From WHSW01 sp963781265 (GTDB lineage: Bacteria > Actinomycetota > Thermoleophilia > Solirubrobacterales > 70-9), in contig CAWAFH010000002.1 of assembly GCA_963781265.1 (NCBI GenBank), positions 50,086-114,085 of the forward strand: a stretch of 64,000 bases of DNA, written 5' to 3'. The notes below the pieces were generated by a model that was not told where the DNA came from, did not search any database, and was given only the letters and a program-made list of their open reading frames with translations. A program made the translations under genes and the position numbers. Below, piece after piece: positions 24,478 through 33,808 of the stretch (position 1 is the first letter of the stretch; every line of letters starts with the position of its first letter).

Positions 24478-25656
24478 TCAGATCATCGTCGCCGGCGCGC
24501 CCGACGCCGGCGCCGGCTGCGACTGCGGGGACGGTGGCGCCTGGTCGTTCGGCGAGGCAGGCTGCGCCGCGCCGGCCCCGTTGGCGCCGCCCACGCCGCC
24601 GAGCAGCCGCTTGAGCTCCTCGGGCACCGAGGCCCGCTGCTCGGCGAGCGAGCGGGTGATCGCGCCCCTGCGGACGAGCTGGGCGAGGTGGGAGTCCATC
24701 GTCTGCATCCCCATCGAGCCGGAGGTCTGCAGCGCCGAGTAGATCTGGTGGGTCTTGCCCTCGCGGATCAGGTTGCGGATCGCCGGGGTCGGGACCAGGA
24801 TCTCGGTCGCGCAGATGCGCCCGACGCCGTCGGCCGTCTCGAGCAGCTGCTGGGTGATGATCCCCTGCAGCGCGATCGAGAGCTGCATCCGGACCTGGTG
24901 CTGCTGGTGGGGCGGGAAGACGTCGATGATCCGGTCGACCGTCTGAGCGGTCGACTGCGTGTGCAGGGTCGCGAACACGAGGTGGCCGGTCTCGGCCGCG
25001 GTCAGCGCGGTCGAGATCGTCTCGAGGTCGCGCATCTCGCCGACGAGGATCACGTCGGGGTCCTCGCGCAGCGCGGCCCGCAGCGCGGTCGCGAAGTCCG
25101 TGGCGTCGGAGCCGATCTCGCGCTGGTTGACGATGCAGCGGCGATGGCGGTGCAGGAACTCGATCGGGTCCTCGATCGTGAGGATGTGCTCGCTGCGGTC
25201 GCGGTTGATCATGTCGACCATCGAGGCGAGCGTGGTCGACTTGCCCGAACCGGTCGGGCCGGTGACGAGGACGAAGCCGCGCGGCTTGCGGGTGAACTCC
25301 GCGACCGGCGCCGGCAGCCCGAGGTCCTCGAGGCTCTTGATCTCCTGCGGGATCAGGCGGAACGCGGCGCTGACCGAGCCGCGCTGGAAGAAGACGTTGA
25401 CGCGGAAGCGGGCGAGCCCCGGGATCGCGTAGGAGAGGTCCAGCTGGCGCTCGTTCTCGAACCGCTTGCGCTGCGAGTCGTTGAGCACCGAGTAGACGAT
25501 CTCCCGCGTGTCCTGCGGGGTCATCGTCGGAAAGTCGGGCAGCGGCGTGACTCGCCCGTTGACGCGCATCGCCGGGGGCAACCCGGGCGTGATGTGCACA
25601 TCGGAGGCACGCACCTCGACCATCTGGCCGAGCACTGAGGCGAAGTCAACGCTCAC
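24478..25656 (-). CDS. pilT: type IV pilus retraction ATPase PilT
   Basis: A 392-residue ATPase. It starts at a GTG. An N-terminal PAS-like domain (DVHITPGLPPAMRVNG) precedes Walker A GPTGSGKST (about 133-141), the Asp box (ILTIEDPIEFLH), Walker B (DVILVGEMRD, about 203) and a His box (HLVFATLHTQST). The PilT-specific AIRNLIREGK motif at about 280-289 supports retraction rather than extension. The C terminus is a Pro/Ala-rich tail. Hydrolysis drives pilus disassembly and twitching. The gap to pilB is 88 bases, 13 bases to pilC. Assignment is secure. Confidence 0.95.
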   Translation of the reverse strand: MSVDFASVLGQMVEVRASDVHITPGLPPAMRVNGRVTPLPDFPTMTPQDTREIVYSVLNDSQRKRFENERQLDLSYAIPGLARFRVNVFFQRGSVSAAFRLIPQEIKSLEDLGLPAPVAEFTRKPRGFVLVTGPTGSGKSTTLASMVDMINRDRSEHILTIEDPIEFLHRHRRCIVNQREIGSDATDFATALRAALREDPDVILVGEMRDLETISTALTAAETGHLVFATLHTQSTAQTVDRIIDVFPPHQQHQVRMQLSIALQGIITQQLLETADGVGRICATEILVPTPAIRNLIREGKTHQIYSALQTSGSMGMQTMDSHLAQLVRRGAITRSLAEQRASVPEELKRLLGGVGGANGAGAAQPASPNDQAPPSPQSQPAPASGAPATMI

Positions 25657-25744
25657 GCCTGGACAATCGTCATCTCGGGCCGAAAGCTTGAGCCCTGTGC
25701 AAGCGCGCCCGCGCGGAAGGACCGGCGCGTGGCTCGAGCTGAGG

Positions 25745-27529
25745 TCAGGACGAGACGCGCGCCAGCTCGGCGACCGACGTCACGCCGGCGCGAACCTTCG
25801 CCAGGCCGTCCTCGCGCAGGCTCAGCATGCCCTCGTCGCGCGCGACCTCGCTGATCTCGGCCTCGGCGGCACCGCTCACCGTCAGGTCCTTGATCCGCTC
25901 GCTCATCTCCATCACCGAGAAGATCCCGATCCGGCCCTTGAAGCCGGTGTTGTTGCAGCGCGAGCACCCGACCGGCTCGTAGGCCTCGAGGTCGGCGCCG
26001 ACCCGGAAGCCGGACTCGCGCATCACCTCACGGGAGAGCATCGTGCGCTGCTTGCAGTGCGTGCAGAGCTTTCGCGCCAGGCGCTGGGCAACGACGCAGT
26101 CGAGCGCCGAGGCGGTCAGGAACGGCTCGATCCCCATCTTCGAGAGCCGCACGATCGTGCCCGGGGCGTCGTTGGTGTGCAGGGTCGAGAGCACCATGTG
26201 GCCGGTGAGCGCCGACTCGATCGCGATCCGCGCAGTCTCGGCGTCGCGGATCTCGCCGACCATGATGATGTCGGGGTCGGCGCGCAGGATCGACCGCAGG
26301 CCGGCCGCGAACGTCAGCCCGGCCTTGCGGTTGACGTTGATCTGGTTGACGCCCTCCATCCGGTACTCGACCGGGTCCTCGATCGTGATGATGTTCTTCT
26401 CGACGGCGTTCAGCTTCGCGAGCGCGGCGTACAGCGAGGTCGACTTACCGGAGCCGGTCGGCCCCGTGACCAGGACGGCGCCGTGCGAGCGCGCGACCGC
26501 GGACTCGAAGCGCTCGCGCCCGGTCCCGACCATGCCGAGGTCGTCGAGCGTGCGCAGGGCCTGCTCCTTGTCGAGGATGCGGATCGTCGCGCCCTCGCCG
26601 CGCTGAGTCGGCAGGGTCGTGATTCGCAGGTCGACCTTGCGGCCCTCGACGTTGACGCTGACGCGGCCGTCCTGCGGCACGCGCTTCTCGGCGATGTCGA
26701 GCTCGCTCATGATCTTGACGCGGGAGATCACGCCGGAGACCATCCGGCGCGGGACCCGGGCGGCCTCGTAGAGGACGCCGTCGACGCGGAAGCGGACCCG
26801 CATCTCCTCCTCGCCGGGCTCGAAGTGGATGTCGGACGCGCCCTCGGTCGCCGCCTGGCCGAGGATCGAGTAGACGAGCTTGATCACCGGGGCGTCGTCG
26901 GCGGACTCGTGCAGCTCGGCGACCTCGCCGAGCTCGGCCTCCTCGTCGTCGTCGACGGCCTCGGTCACCGCGCTCTCGAGCGAGTTGAGCCGCTTGATCA
27001 GCGCGTCGACGTCGTCGGCGGCCGCAACCGCCATCCGGCACTTGAGCCCGGTGATCATCTGGATGTCGTCCAGCGCGAGCACGTTCGCGGGATCGACGAC
27101 GGCGACCAGCAGGGTGTTCTTGTCGACGTACCCGACCGGGACGGCCTGGTAGCGACGCGCCGAGGCGACCGACAGCAGGTTCGCCGCCCCCATGTCCACG
27201 TGATAGGCGCTCAGGTCGACGTGATCGAGCCCGTAGCGCTCGGCGATCGCCCGCGAGAGCTGGTCCGCGCTGAGCAGGCTCTGCTCGATCAGCAGGTCGT
27301 CAGCGGGGCACCCGGCCGTGCGGGCCTCCTCGATCACCCCGTTGACGCGCTCGCGCGTCACGTAGCCGAGGTCGACGATCACGTCGGTCAGGAACATCGC
27401 CGAGTTGCCGTTCCCGGACGGCTTGGTCAGCCCCGGGGTGCCGGCCTGCTCCTCGGCCTCGAGCTTCGGCGCGGTCGCCTCGCTACCCGGTGTCGGGACG
27501 GGGCGAAGGTATCCGGGGCGGTCTTCCAT
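25745..27529 (-). CDS. pilB: type IV pilus extension ATPase PilB
   Basis: A 594-residue GspE/PilB ATPase. Residues about 45-190 form an MshEN-like N-terminal domain with two LxxxLxxxG repeats (LGYVTRERVNGVIEEA and LLIEQSLLSADQLSRAI); in other systems this domain binds cyclic di-GMP, but the arginine of the first motif is not evident here. Then come Walker A GPTGSGKST (about 355), the Asp box TIEDPVEYRMEG, Walker B IIMVGEIRD, and a tetracysteine zinc site CTHCKQ ... CSRCNN. It powers pilus polymerisation. The annotated start overlaps the end of aroE by 47 bases; a later start within the first 45 codons is possible. Confidence 0.95.
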   Translation of the reverse strand: MEDRPGYLRPVPTPGSEATAPKLEAEEQAGTPGLTKPSGNGNSAMFLTDVIVDLGYVTRERVNGVIEEARTAGCPADDLLIEQSLLSADQLSRAIAERYGLDHVDLSAYHVDMGAANLLSVASARRYQAVPVGYVDKNTLLVAVVDPANVLALDDIQMITGLKCRMAVAAADDVDALIKRLNSLESAVTEAVDDDEEAELGEVAELHESADDAPVIKLVYSILGQAATEGASDIHFEPGEEEMRVRFRVDGVLYEAARVPRRMVSGVISRVKIMSELDIAEKRVPQDGRVSVNVEGRKVDLRITTLPTQRGEGATIRILDKEQALRTLDDLGMVGTGRERFESAVARSHGAVLVTGPTGSGKSTSLYAALAKLNAVEKNIITIEDPVEYRMEGVNQINVNRKAGLTFAAGLRSILRADPDIIMVGEIRDAETARIAIESALTGHMVLSTLHTNDAPGTIVRLSKMGIEPFLTASALDCVVAQRLARKLCTHCKQRTMLSREVMRESGFRVGADLEAYEPVGCSRCNNTGFKGRIGIFSVMEMSERIKDLTVSGAAEAEISEVARDEGMLSLREDGLAKVRAGVTSVAELARVSS

Positions 27530-28370
27530 CTATTCCTTGCTCTCGAGCCGCCCTGCGCATGATCTCGATCGGTGGTTCGCGCCCGGTCCAGATCCGCAAC
27601 GAGGCGGCTCCTTGGTGGACGAGGACGTCGAGCCCGTCGATCACGCGAGCCCCGCGCTCCCGTGCACGGGAGGCGAGCGCGGTCTCATACGAGCCGTAGA
27701 CCAGGTCCACGACGATTTGGCTTGCGTTGACCGCATCGGCATCGAAGGGCAGGTGCTTTAGGTCGCCATGCCCCGGTGGGCGGGAGCTTGCCTGGGCGAG
27801 GCCGACCGTGGTGGCGTTCACGACGAGATCGGCTGCGCCGATCTCGGGCCGCTCGCCGCTCGCCGCCCGCCGCTCGACTGCCACGTCGAACTCGCTCGCG
27901 AGCGACTCCGCCTTTTGTCGAGTGCGGTTCCAGATCGAGACCTCGGCGCCCGCGTTGCGCAGGGCCCAGATCGCCGCGCGGGCCGAGCCGCCGGCGCCGA
28001 GCACCAGCGCCCTCAGGCCCTCGACCGGGGCGCCGATCGCGCCGATCACCCCGGCCGCGTCGGTGTTGTCTGCCGTGACCCGCCCCCGGCGCCCGAAGCT
28101 GAGCGTGTTCGCGGCGCCGATCTCGCGCGCCGCGTCGGACGCCTCATCGGCCAGGTCGAGGGCCGCGAGCTTGTGCGGCACGGTGACGTTGACGCCGGCG
28201 AAGTCGTCGTCGGGAAGCGACGCCACGAGCGCCGCGAAATGCTCGGGGACGACCTCGATCGCCTCGTATGACCACTTGCGCGCCAGCCCGAGCTCGGCGA
28301 GCGCGGCGTTCTGCATCGCCGGGGAGCGCGAGTGGGAGACCGGATGGCCGAGGACGGCGAGGCGGGGCAT
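27483..28370 (-). CDS. aroE: shikimate dehydrogenase
   Basis: The 295-residue protein reduces 3-dehydroshikimate to shikimate with NADPH. It shows GHPVSHSRSPAMQNAAL (shikimate site), GVNVTVPHKLAALDLADEAS with the catalytic lysine and the aspartate, NTLSF, NTDAAGVIGAI, and the Rossmann GAGGSARAAIWAL motif. The C-terminal EALLVHQGAASLRIWTG-like part is present as VLVHQGAASLRIWTG. A short ERRAASGER insertion interrupts the domain between ERRA and IGAADLVVN (see dispersed repeat). It is downstream of mltG (21 bases) and overlaps pilB. Confidence 0.95.
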   Translation of the reverse strand: MPRLAVLGHPVSHSRSPAMQNAALAELGLARKWSYEAIEVVPEHFAALVASLPDDDFAGVNVTVPHKLAALDLADEASDAAREIGAANTLSFGRRGRVTADNTDAAGVIGAIGAPVEGLRALVLGAGGSARAAIWALRNAGAEVSIWNRTRQKAESLASEFDVAVERRAASGERPEIGAADLVVNATTVGLAQASSRPPGHGDLKHLPFDADAVNASQIVVDLVYGSYETALASRARERGARVIDGLDVLVHQGAASLRIWTGREPPIEIMRRAAREQGIDGRPPRIPSPRPDTG

Positions 28371-28391
28371 CGCCTGGATCCTAGGCCGCGC

Positions 28392-29498
28392 TCAGCAGTC
28401 GGTCGGCGAGCCGCCCTGCTCCTGCAACGCCTGCTGGTAGGCCGCCTCGGCCTGCTGGAACTCCGCGTCGGTCTTGACGAAGACGTGCTCGCCGCACGTG
28501 CCGGGCTTGATGACGAAGTAGTAGACGTCGGACTTGGCCGGGTTCGCCGCCGCCTTCAGCGAGGCGAGCCCCGGGTTGGCGATCGGCGTCGGCGGCAGCC
28601 CGGGGATCACCCGGGTGTTGTACGGGTTGCTCGCGTCGGCGAGCTCGGACTCGGTCAGCTGCTCGTCGTAGTTGCGCAGGTAGTAACGGATCGTCGCGTC
28701 GATCCCGAGCGTGTCGCCCGCCTTCAGCCGGTTGTAGATCACCGCCGCAGCGAGCTTGCGTTCCTCGGGCACCTGGATCTCCTTCTCGATCATCGAGGCG
28801 ATGATCAGCACGTCGTACGGGGTCAGGTTCTTGGACTTCGCGTAGGAGAGGTCGACGTGGGAGAAGTTCTCCTCGAAGGCCCCGAGCTGCTGGCCGACCA
28901 GCTCCTTCGCCGTCTCCTTCTTGGTGATCGGATAGGTCGCCGGGAACAGGAAGCCCTCGAGGTTGGGCGCGTCCTGGGCGTCGTACTTCTTCAGGTCGAA
29001 GCCCTTGGGCGCGGAGTCGCTCGCCTTCAGGTAGTCGCCCTTGACGTTCTTCTTCACCTCGCCGGCGATCTGGTCGCGGGTCAGCCCCTCGACGATCAGC
29101 AGGTTCTTGGTCTTCGGCGCGGGCTTCGTCGCCTTGACCGGTGCGGGGTCGGGCTCGGTCAGCTTGCCGACGACCTTGACGACGCCGAAGATCAGCACCG
29201 CGGCCAGCGCGAGGACGATGATGGCGCCGACGATCCGGCGGGTGCGCAGCGGGTCGGAATCGCCGCTCGGCGCTCGCCGCTCGCCGCTCGGTGGCGCCGT
29301 GGTTGGCGGGCCGCTCGCCGCTCGCCGCTCGGCGCTCGGCTCAGTGGCGGCGGGCGGCGCGGATGCCTGCTGCACCTTCTCGCCGACGGACTCGCGGTTG
29401 CCGCGGCGCTTCGCCTCGCGCTCGGTCCGCCGGCGCTCGCGCTCGCGCGCCGCCTCGTCCTCGGCGAACGGGTCGTGCCAGTCGGCGCCGTCAGCCAC
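28392..29498 (-). CDS. mltG: endolytic murein transglycosylase MltG
   Basis: A 368-residue bitopic protein that cuts nascent peptidoglycan strands. A cytoplasmic N-terminal region (about 1-85) is highly charged (EDEAARERERRRTEREAKRR) and holds repeated SERRAASGP / SGERRAPSGDS units. One transmembrane helix follows (about 88-110), then a LysM-like segment and the catalytic domain: LEGFLFPATYPI, ASMIEKEIQVPEERKLAAAVIYNRLKAG with the catalytic Glu, SNPYNTRVIPGLPPTPIANPGLASLKAA, and YYFVIKPG. It overlaps ruvX by eight bases and precedes aroE. Function is sure from motif. Confidence 0.95.
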   Translation of the reverse strand: MADGADWHDPFAEDEAARERERRRTEREAKRRGNRESVGEKVQQASAPPAATEPSAERRAASGPPTTAPPSGERRAPSGDSDPLRTRRIVGAIIVLALAAVLIFGVVKVVGKLTEPDPAPVKATKPAPKTKNLLIVEGLTRDQIAGEVKKNVKGDYLKASDSAPKGFDLKKYDAQDAPNLEGFLFPATYPITKKETAKELVGQQLGAFEENFSHVDLSYAKSKNLTPYDVLIIASMIEKEIQVPEERKLAAAVIYNRLKAGDTLGIDATIRYYLRNYDEQLTESELADASNPYNTRVIPGLPPTPIANPGLASLKAAANPAKSDVYYFVIKPGTCGEHVFVKTDAEFQQAEAAYQQALQEQGGSPTDC

Positions 29499-29886
29499 CC
29501 GATCGCTCCCGGCTGGCGAGATAGGACTCGAGCAGGTGGGCGGCCGCGAGCGCGTCGCGCGGGGCGCTGGCCCCGCCGCGCGCCGACTGGTCGGCCATCC
29601 GGGTCGTCAGCCGCTCGTCGTAGGTCTCCACCGCGATCCCGGGCGAGGTCGCGGCGACCGCGTCGGCGAACTCGCGCGCGGCCTTCGCCTGGTCGCGCTC
29701 GGCACCGTCGAGCGACACGGGCAGCCCGACGAGGATCAACTCGGCGCCCTCCTCGGTCGCGATCCGGGCGGCCTCGGCGGGGTCGGGCGGGCTGATCACG
29801 CCGAGCGGGCGCACGATCGTGCCGCTCGGGTCGCAGATCGCCGCCCCCGCGCGCACTTCACCGTGGTCGATCGCCAGCACCCGCAT
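29491..29886 (-). CDS. ruvX: RuvX/YqgF family Holliday-junction resolvase-like protein
   Basis: The real start is the ATG at 29886; the frame remains open upstream only as an alaS shadow. It encodes 131 residues. The RNase H-like fold begins VLAIDHGEVRAGAAICDPSG, with the catalytic Asp in IDHG; LILVGLPVSLDGAERDQAKAAREFA and VETYDERLTTRMAD follow. YqgF proteins take part in 16S rRNA 5'-end processing and resemble resolvases. It lies between alaS and mltG, the same order as Bacillus yrrK. It starts 18 bases after alaS. Confidence 0.92.
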   Translation of the reverse strand: MRVLAIDHGEVRAGAAICDPSGTIVRPLGVISPPDPAEAARIATEEGAELILVGLPVSLDGAERDQAKAAREFADAVAATSPGIAVETYDERLTTRMADQSARGGASAPRDALAAAHLLESYLASRERSGG

Positions 29887-29903
29887 CCCAGAACGCCCAA
29901 AGC

Positions 29904-32525
29904 CTAGGGCTCGAGCGCTCGCCGGATCGCCGCGGCGGCGGCCGTGAGCGCCTCGCCGAGCCCGTCCGGATTGCGCCCTCCCGCCTGCGCGGCGTCGTCG
30001 CGCCCGCCCCCGCCGCCCCCGATCAGTCCGGAGACCTCCTTGATCACGGCCGCCGCCGAGAGCCCGCGGTCGACCGCGGACTTCGTGAAGCTCGCGACCA
30101 GGGCGACCTTCCCGTCGGCTCGCCCGCCCAACACGACCGCGGCGTCCCCGTGCTTTTGCTTGATCCGGTCGGCGAGGTCGAGCAACGCCCGCTGATCCGC
30201 GCCCCCCGTCTCGACCGCGAGCACCCTGATCCCGGCGACGTCCTCGCCCTCGGCCTCGAGCCGCTCGACCTCCTGGCCCGCCTCCTGGCGGTCCAGTTCG
30301 GCGACCTTCGCCTCGAGCTCGGCGATCCGCTCGGCGGCGCGCTCGGCGGCGGCGAGGGCATCGCGGCGCGATCCGAGGAGCTCGCCGGCGCGCGCCAGCT
30401 CGTCGCTGCGCTCGCGGTACCAGTCGATCGCGGCGGGGCCGGTGAGCGCCTCGATCCGGCGGACGTTCGCGGCGCTCGAGCCCTCGGACACGATCGCCAC
30501 GATCCCGACCTCGGCGGTGTTGGCGACGTGCGTGCCGCCGCAGAGCTCGCGCGAGACCCCGTCGACCTCGACCATCCGCACCCAATCGCCGTACTTCTCC
30601 CCGAACAGCGCCATCGCGCCGAGCGCCTCGGCCTCCGGGCGCGCCATCTCCAGGGCCCGCACGGGATGGCTGGCCTTGACCCAGTTGTTGACGCGATCCT
30701 CGATCGCGCGCACCTCGCCGGGACCCAGCGGCGCGCCGTGGGTGAAGTCGAAGCGCAGCTTGTCGGGGCGCACCGCCGAGCCGGCCTGACGCACGTGGGT
30801 GCCGAGCCGCTCGCGCAGCGCCGCGTGCAGCAGGTGCGTCGCGGTGTGGTTGCGCATCGTGGCGTGGCGGCTGTAGGCGTCGACCACGGCCTGGACCTGG
30901 TCGCCGCTCGCCGCCCGCCGCCCGCCGCCCGCGATCCGGAGCACCTGATCGTCTCCGACCCGATACACGTCCTCGACGGAGAGCTCGGTCTCGTCGAGCG
31001 ACACGACCCCGGTGTCGGCAACCTGGCCCCCGCCCTCGGCGTAGAAGGGGCTCTCCTCGAGCTTGACCAGCTGCGCCCCGTCATCGAGCTCGGCCGCCGC
31101 GGCGACGCTCGTTCGGGCCTGCAGCTCGCTGTAGCCGACGAACGCGCTCGGCGGCGCCGCCGAGGCGAACTCGATCACCGCCTGGTGGCGGTCCGGCGCG
31201 GCGTCGGGCCCGCCGGCGCGCGCCCTCGTGCGCTGCTGTTCCATCAACGCCTCGAACCCCTCGTCGTCGACCGAGAGCCCCTGTTCGGCGAGCAGCTCCT
31301 TGGTCAGGTCGTAGGGAAAGCCGTAGGTGTCGTGAAGTCGGAAGGCGTCCTCGGCGTCGATCCAGGACGTGTTCGCCGCGTTCGCGTCGACGACCAGCTT
31401 CGCGAGCAGCTCGGTGCCGCGATCGAGCGTGCGCCCGAAGCTCTCCTCCTCGTCGGAGACCCAGCGCATGACGCTGTCGCGCTCGGCCTCGAGGTGCGGG
31501 TAGGCGCCCGACATCAGCTCGATCACGCGGTCGGCGAAGCGACCGAGGTACGGCGGCTCGAGCCCGAGCACCCGGCCCTGCTGGATCGCGCGGCGCATGA
31601 TCCGGCGCAGCACGTAGCCGCGGTCCTCGTTGGAGGGGACGACGCCGTCGGCGATCAGGTTGACCGACCCGCGCGTGTGGTCGGCGATGATCCGCATCGC
31701 CCTCGTCACCCGCGGATCGGAGCCGTACTTCGCGCCCGACATCTCCTCGGCGAGCTCGATCAGCGGCGCGAACGCGTCGGTGTCGAAGACCGAGTCGACC
31801 CCCTGCTGGATCACGGCCATCCGCTCGAGCCCGAGGCCGGTGTCGATGTTGCGTTGCGGCAGGTCGGTGAGCGAGCCGTCCGCGCGCAGCTCGTAGGTCA
31901 TCAGGACGTGGTTCCAGTACTCGAGGAAGCGATCGGTGTCGTCGCCAGGACGCAGGTCGTCGGAGCCGAACTCCGGCCCGCGATCGAGGTACATCTCCGA
32001 GCACGGCCCGCAGGGGCCGGTGGGGCCGGCCTGCCAGAAGTTGTCGGAGGCCGGCAGGCGCACGATCCGCTCGTCGGCGACGCCGATCTCGCGCCAGATC
32101 TCGATCGACTCCTCGTCGGGGCCGAGCCCGAGCTGCTCGTCGCCGGCGAACACGGTCACCCAGATCAGCTCGGGGTCGAACCCGAAGCCGCCGGTCGACA
32201 GCTCCCAGCCGAAGCGCAGCGTCTCGGCCTTGAAGTAGTCGCCGACCGAGAAGTTGCCGAGCATCTCGAAGAAGGTCAGATGGCGCTTGGTCGTCCCGAC
32301 GACCTCGATGTCGATGGTGCGGAAGGTGCGCTGGGCGGAGGTCAGGCGCGGGCTCGGCGGCTGCTCGCGGCCCTCGAAGTAGGGCTTGAACTGCTGCATG
32401 CCCGCAACTGTGAGCAGGGTCGAGGTGTCCACACTCGCGGGGACCAGCGAGGATGAAGGCACGCGCAGGTGGCCCCGCTGCTCGAAGAAGGAGAGGAATG
32501 TCTCGCGGATCTCGTCGGACCTCAT
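29904..32525 (-). CDS. alaS: alanine-tRNA ligase
   Basis: A class II synthetase of about 873 residues that charges tRNA-Ala. It shows MRSDEIRETFLSFFEQRGH, TLLTVAGMQQFKPYF, motif 2 FEMLGNFSVGDYFKAE, the motif 3 region GLGLERMAVIQQG, the editing-domain zinc motif HTATHLLHAALRERLG with CGGTHVANTAEVG, and the C-terminal oligomerisation/DHHA1 region ending GGGGGGRDDAAQAGG. An upstream GTG (32549) would add eight residues; the ATG at 32525 fits the conserved start. An insertion reading GGRRAASGD lies just before the editing motif. The 5' end faces the secreted hydrolase gene at 32498, with an overlap. Confidence 0.96.
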   Translation of the reverse strand: MRSDEIRETFLSFFEQRGHLRVPSSSLVPASVDTSTLLTVAGMQQFKPYFEGREQPPSPRLTSAQRTFRTIDIEVVGTTKRHLTFFEMLGNFSVGDYFKAETLRFGWELSTGGFGFDPELIWVTVFAGDEQLGLGPDEESIEIWREIGVADERIVRLPASDNFWQAGPTGPCGPCSEMYLDRGPEFGSDDLRPGDDTDRFLEYWNHVLMTYELRADGSLTDLPQRNIDTGLGLERMAVIQQGVDSVFDTDAFAPLIELAEEMSGAKYGSDPRVTRAMRIIADHTRGSVNLIADGVVPSNEDRGYVLRRIMRRAIQQGRVLGLEPPYLGRFADRVIELMSGAYPHLEAERDSVMRWVSDEEESFGRTLDRGTELLAKLVVDANAANTSWIDAEDAFRLHDTYGFPYDLTKELLAEQGLSVDDEGFEALMEQQRTRARAGGPDAAPDRHQAVIEFASAAPPSAFVGYSELQARTSVAAAAELDDGAQLVKLEESPFYAEGGGQVADTGVVSLDETELSVEDVYRVGDDQVLRIAGGGRRAASGDQVQAVVDAYSRHATMRNHTATHLLHAALRERLGTHVRQAGSAVRPDKLRFDFTHGAPLGPGEVRAIEDRVNNWVKASHPVRALEMARPEAEALGAMALFGEKYGDWVRMVEVDGVSRELCGGTHVANTAEVGIVAIVSEGSSAANVRRIEALTGPAAIDWYRERSDELARAGELLGSRRDALAAAERAAERIAELEAKVAELDRQEAGQEVERLEAEGEDVAGIRVLAVETGGADQRALLDLADRIKQKHGDAAVVLGGRADGKVALVASFTKSAVDRGLSAAAVIKEVSGLIGGGGGGRDDAAQAGGRNPDGLGEALTAAAAAIRRALEP

Positions 32526-33808
32526 GGGCACGCCAGTGTAGGTGGGCACTCCTGCCGATGGCCCTGCTCGTCGCGGCGCTGCTCGGCTCGCCGGCGAGCG
32601 CCTCGGCCGCCAATCCCTGCCCCGGGCAGGCGCACTACGACTGGATGGGCGATTCGACCTCGGAGACGATCTCGATCCCGTCGCTCGGCCAGCCCACCGG
32701 GATCACCGCCTACGACGGCACGGTCCTGCGCCCCGCCGACTCCGCGGCCTATCCGGGAGCCCGACCCATCGTCCTGATCCAGCACGGCCTGGGTGGCAAC
32801 CAATGCGCGAACTGGTGGACCGCGCAGGACCTCGCCGGGCACGGCTACATCGCGGTCGTCTGGACCGCGCCCGCCGGCTCGAACCCGACTCAGGCGTTTG
32901 CGAACGCGGTCGACGCGATGCACTCGGCGCTCGCCTTCGTGCGCACCCCCTCGAACCCGTACGCGGCCGAGTCGGACACGACCCGCATGGCGCTCGCCGG
33001 CCACTCGCTCGGCTCGATCGTCGCCTCTTTCGTCCAGACCCAGGGTGACCCCGGCGTGCGCGCGATCATCGCCCTGGACACGCTGCGCCGCTGGGCCAAC
33101 GGCGATCCGGGCGGCGCGGTGTTCGAGTGCGCCTCGCCGCAGGCGCTCGAGATCGCACCGACGGTCCCGGCGCTCGGCTTCGCCAAGGACGAGCCGTGCA
33201 ACGCGAAGCCCGACTACGCGCCCGCCGACCTGAAGCTGCCCGGCTTCCTGCACTGGCGCGAGGCGGGCGTGCCCGCGTTCGAACTCGTGATGGCCGGCTA
33301 CAACCACCTCGACTTCGCCACCCCGGGCAACGAGCAAAAGCACCGCGACCTCTCGTACTTCATCGAGGCCTGGCTCGACCGCTGGGTGCGCGGTGATGTC
33401 GCGGCGGACTCGCGCCTGCTGGCCGACACCGTGCTCGGACGCCCGACCGCGTCGCTGCTCAGCGAGCGCTTCCTCTCCGGAGCCTTCCTGCCGGGCGAGA
33501 TCGACACCTCCGACTACCGCGCGTATCTCGCCGACGCCACGGCGCCCGAGACGAACAAGGTCAAGGGGCCGAAGGGGAAGGTCACTCGCAAGCGGGCCAG
33601 GCGCGGCCTCCGCTTCAAGTTCGGCTCCGACGACCCGGCGGCGACCTTCAGCTGCCGGCTCGACGGCGGCAGCTGGCGCCCGTGCACCTCGCCGAAGCGG
33701 ATCGGCGCCCAGCGGCCCGGGCGCCACAAGATGAGGGTTCGGGCAAGCGATCCGCGCGGCAACGTGGAGGCGAAGCCCGCCGTCTGGAAGTTCCGGGTCC
33801 TGCGCTAG
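32498..33808 (+). CDS. secreted alpha/beta-hydrolase
   Basis: The product starts at ATG 32498, which has an AAGGAGAGG ribosome site and a full signal peptide (RGSRRTSWARQCRW then MALLVAALLGSPASASA). A start at 32558 would lack the positive n-region but avoid overlap with alaS. The mature protein is an alpha/beta hydrolase: VLIQHGLGGNQ for the oxyanion region, the nucleophile elbow GHSLGS (about residue 165), and an aspartate/histidine region ending in YNHLDF. The C-terminal 100 residues are a basic beta domain with KVKGPKGKVTRKRAR. The stop overlaps the mnmA stop by four bases. Substrate unknown; an esterase or PHB-type depolymerase is possible. Confidence 0.85.
   Translation: MSRGSRRTSWARQCRWALLPMALLVAALLGSPASASAANPCPGQAHYDWMGDSTSETISIPSLGQPTGITAYDGTVLRPADSAAYPGARPIVLIQHGLGGNQCANWWTAQDLAGHGYIAVVWTAPAGSNPTQAFANAVDAMHSALAFVRTPSNPYAAESDTTRMALAGHSLGSIVASFVQTQGDPGVRAIIALDTLRRWANGDPGGAVFECASPQALEIAPTVPALGFAKDEPCNAKPDYAPADLKLPGFLHWREAGVPAFELVMAGYNHLDFATPGNEQKHRDLSYFIEAWLDRWVRGDVAADSRLLADTVLGRPTASLLSERFLSGAFLPGEIDTSDYRAYLADATAPETNKVKGPKGKVTRKRARRGLRFKFGSDDPAATFSCRLDGGSWRPCTSPKRIGAQRPGRHKMRVRASDPRGNVEAKPAVWKFRVLR

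Noticed and set aside
22410..24614. 734-codon plus-strand open frame
   Set aside because: It is antisense to pilC and partly out of frame with the PAS gene. Low-complexity charged translation without domains.
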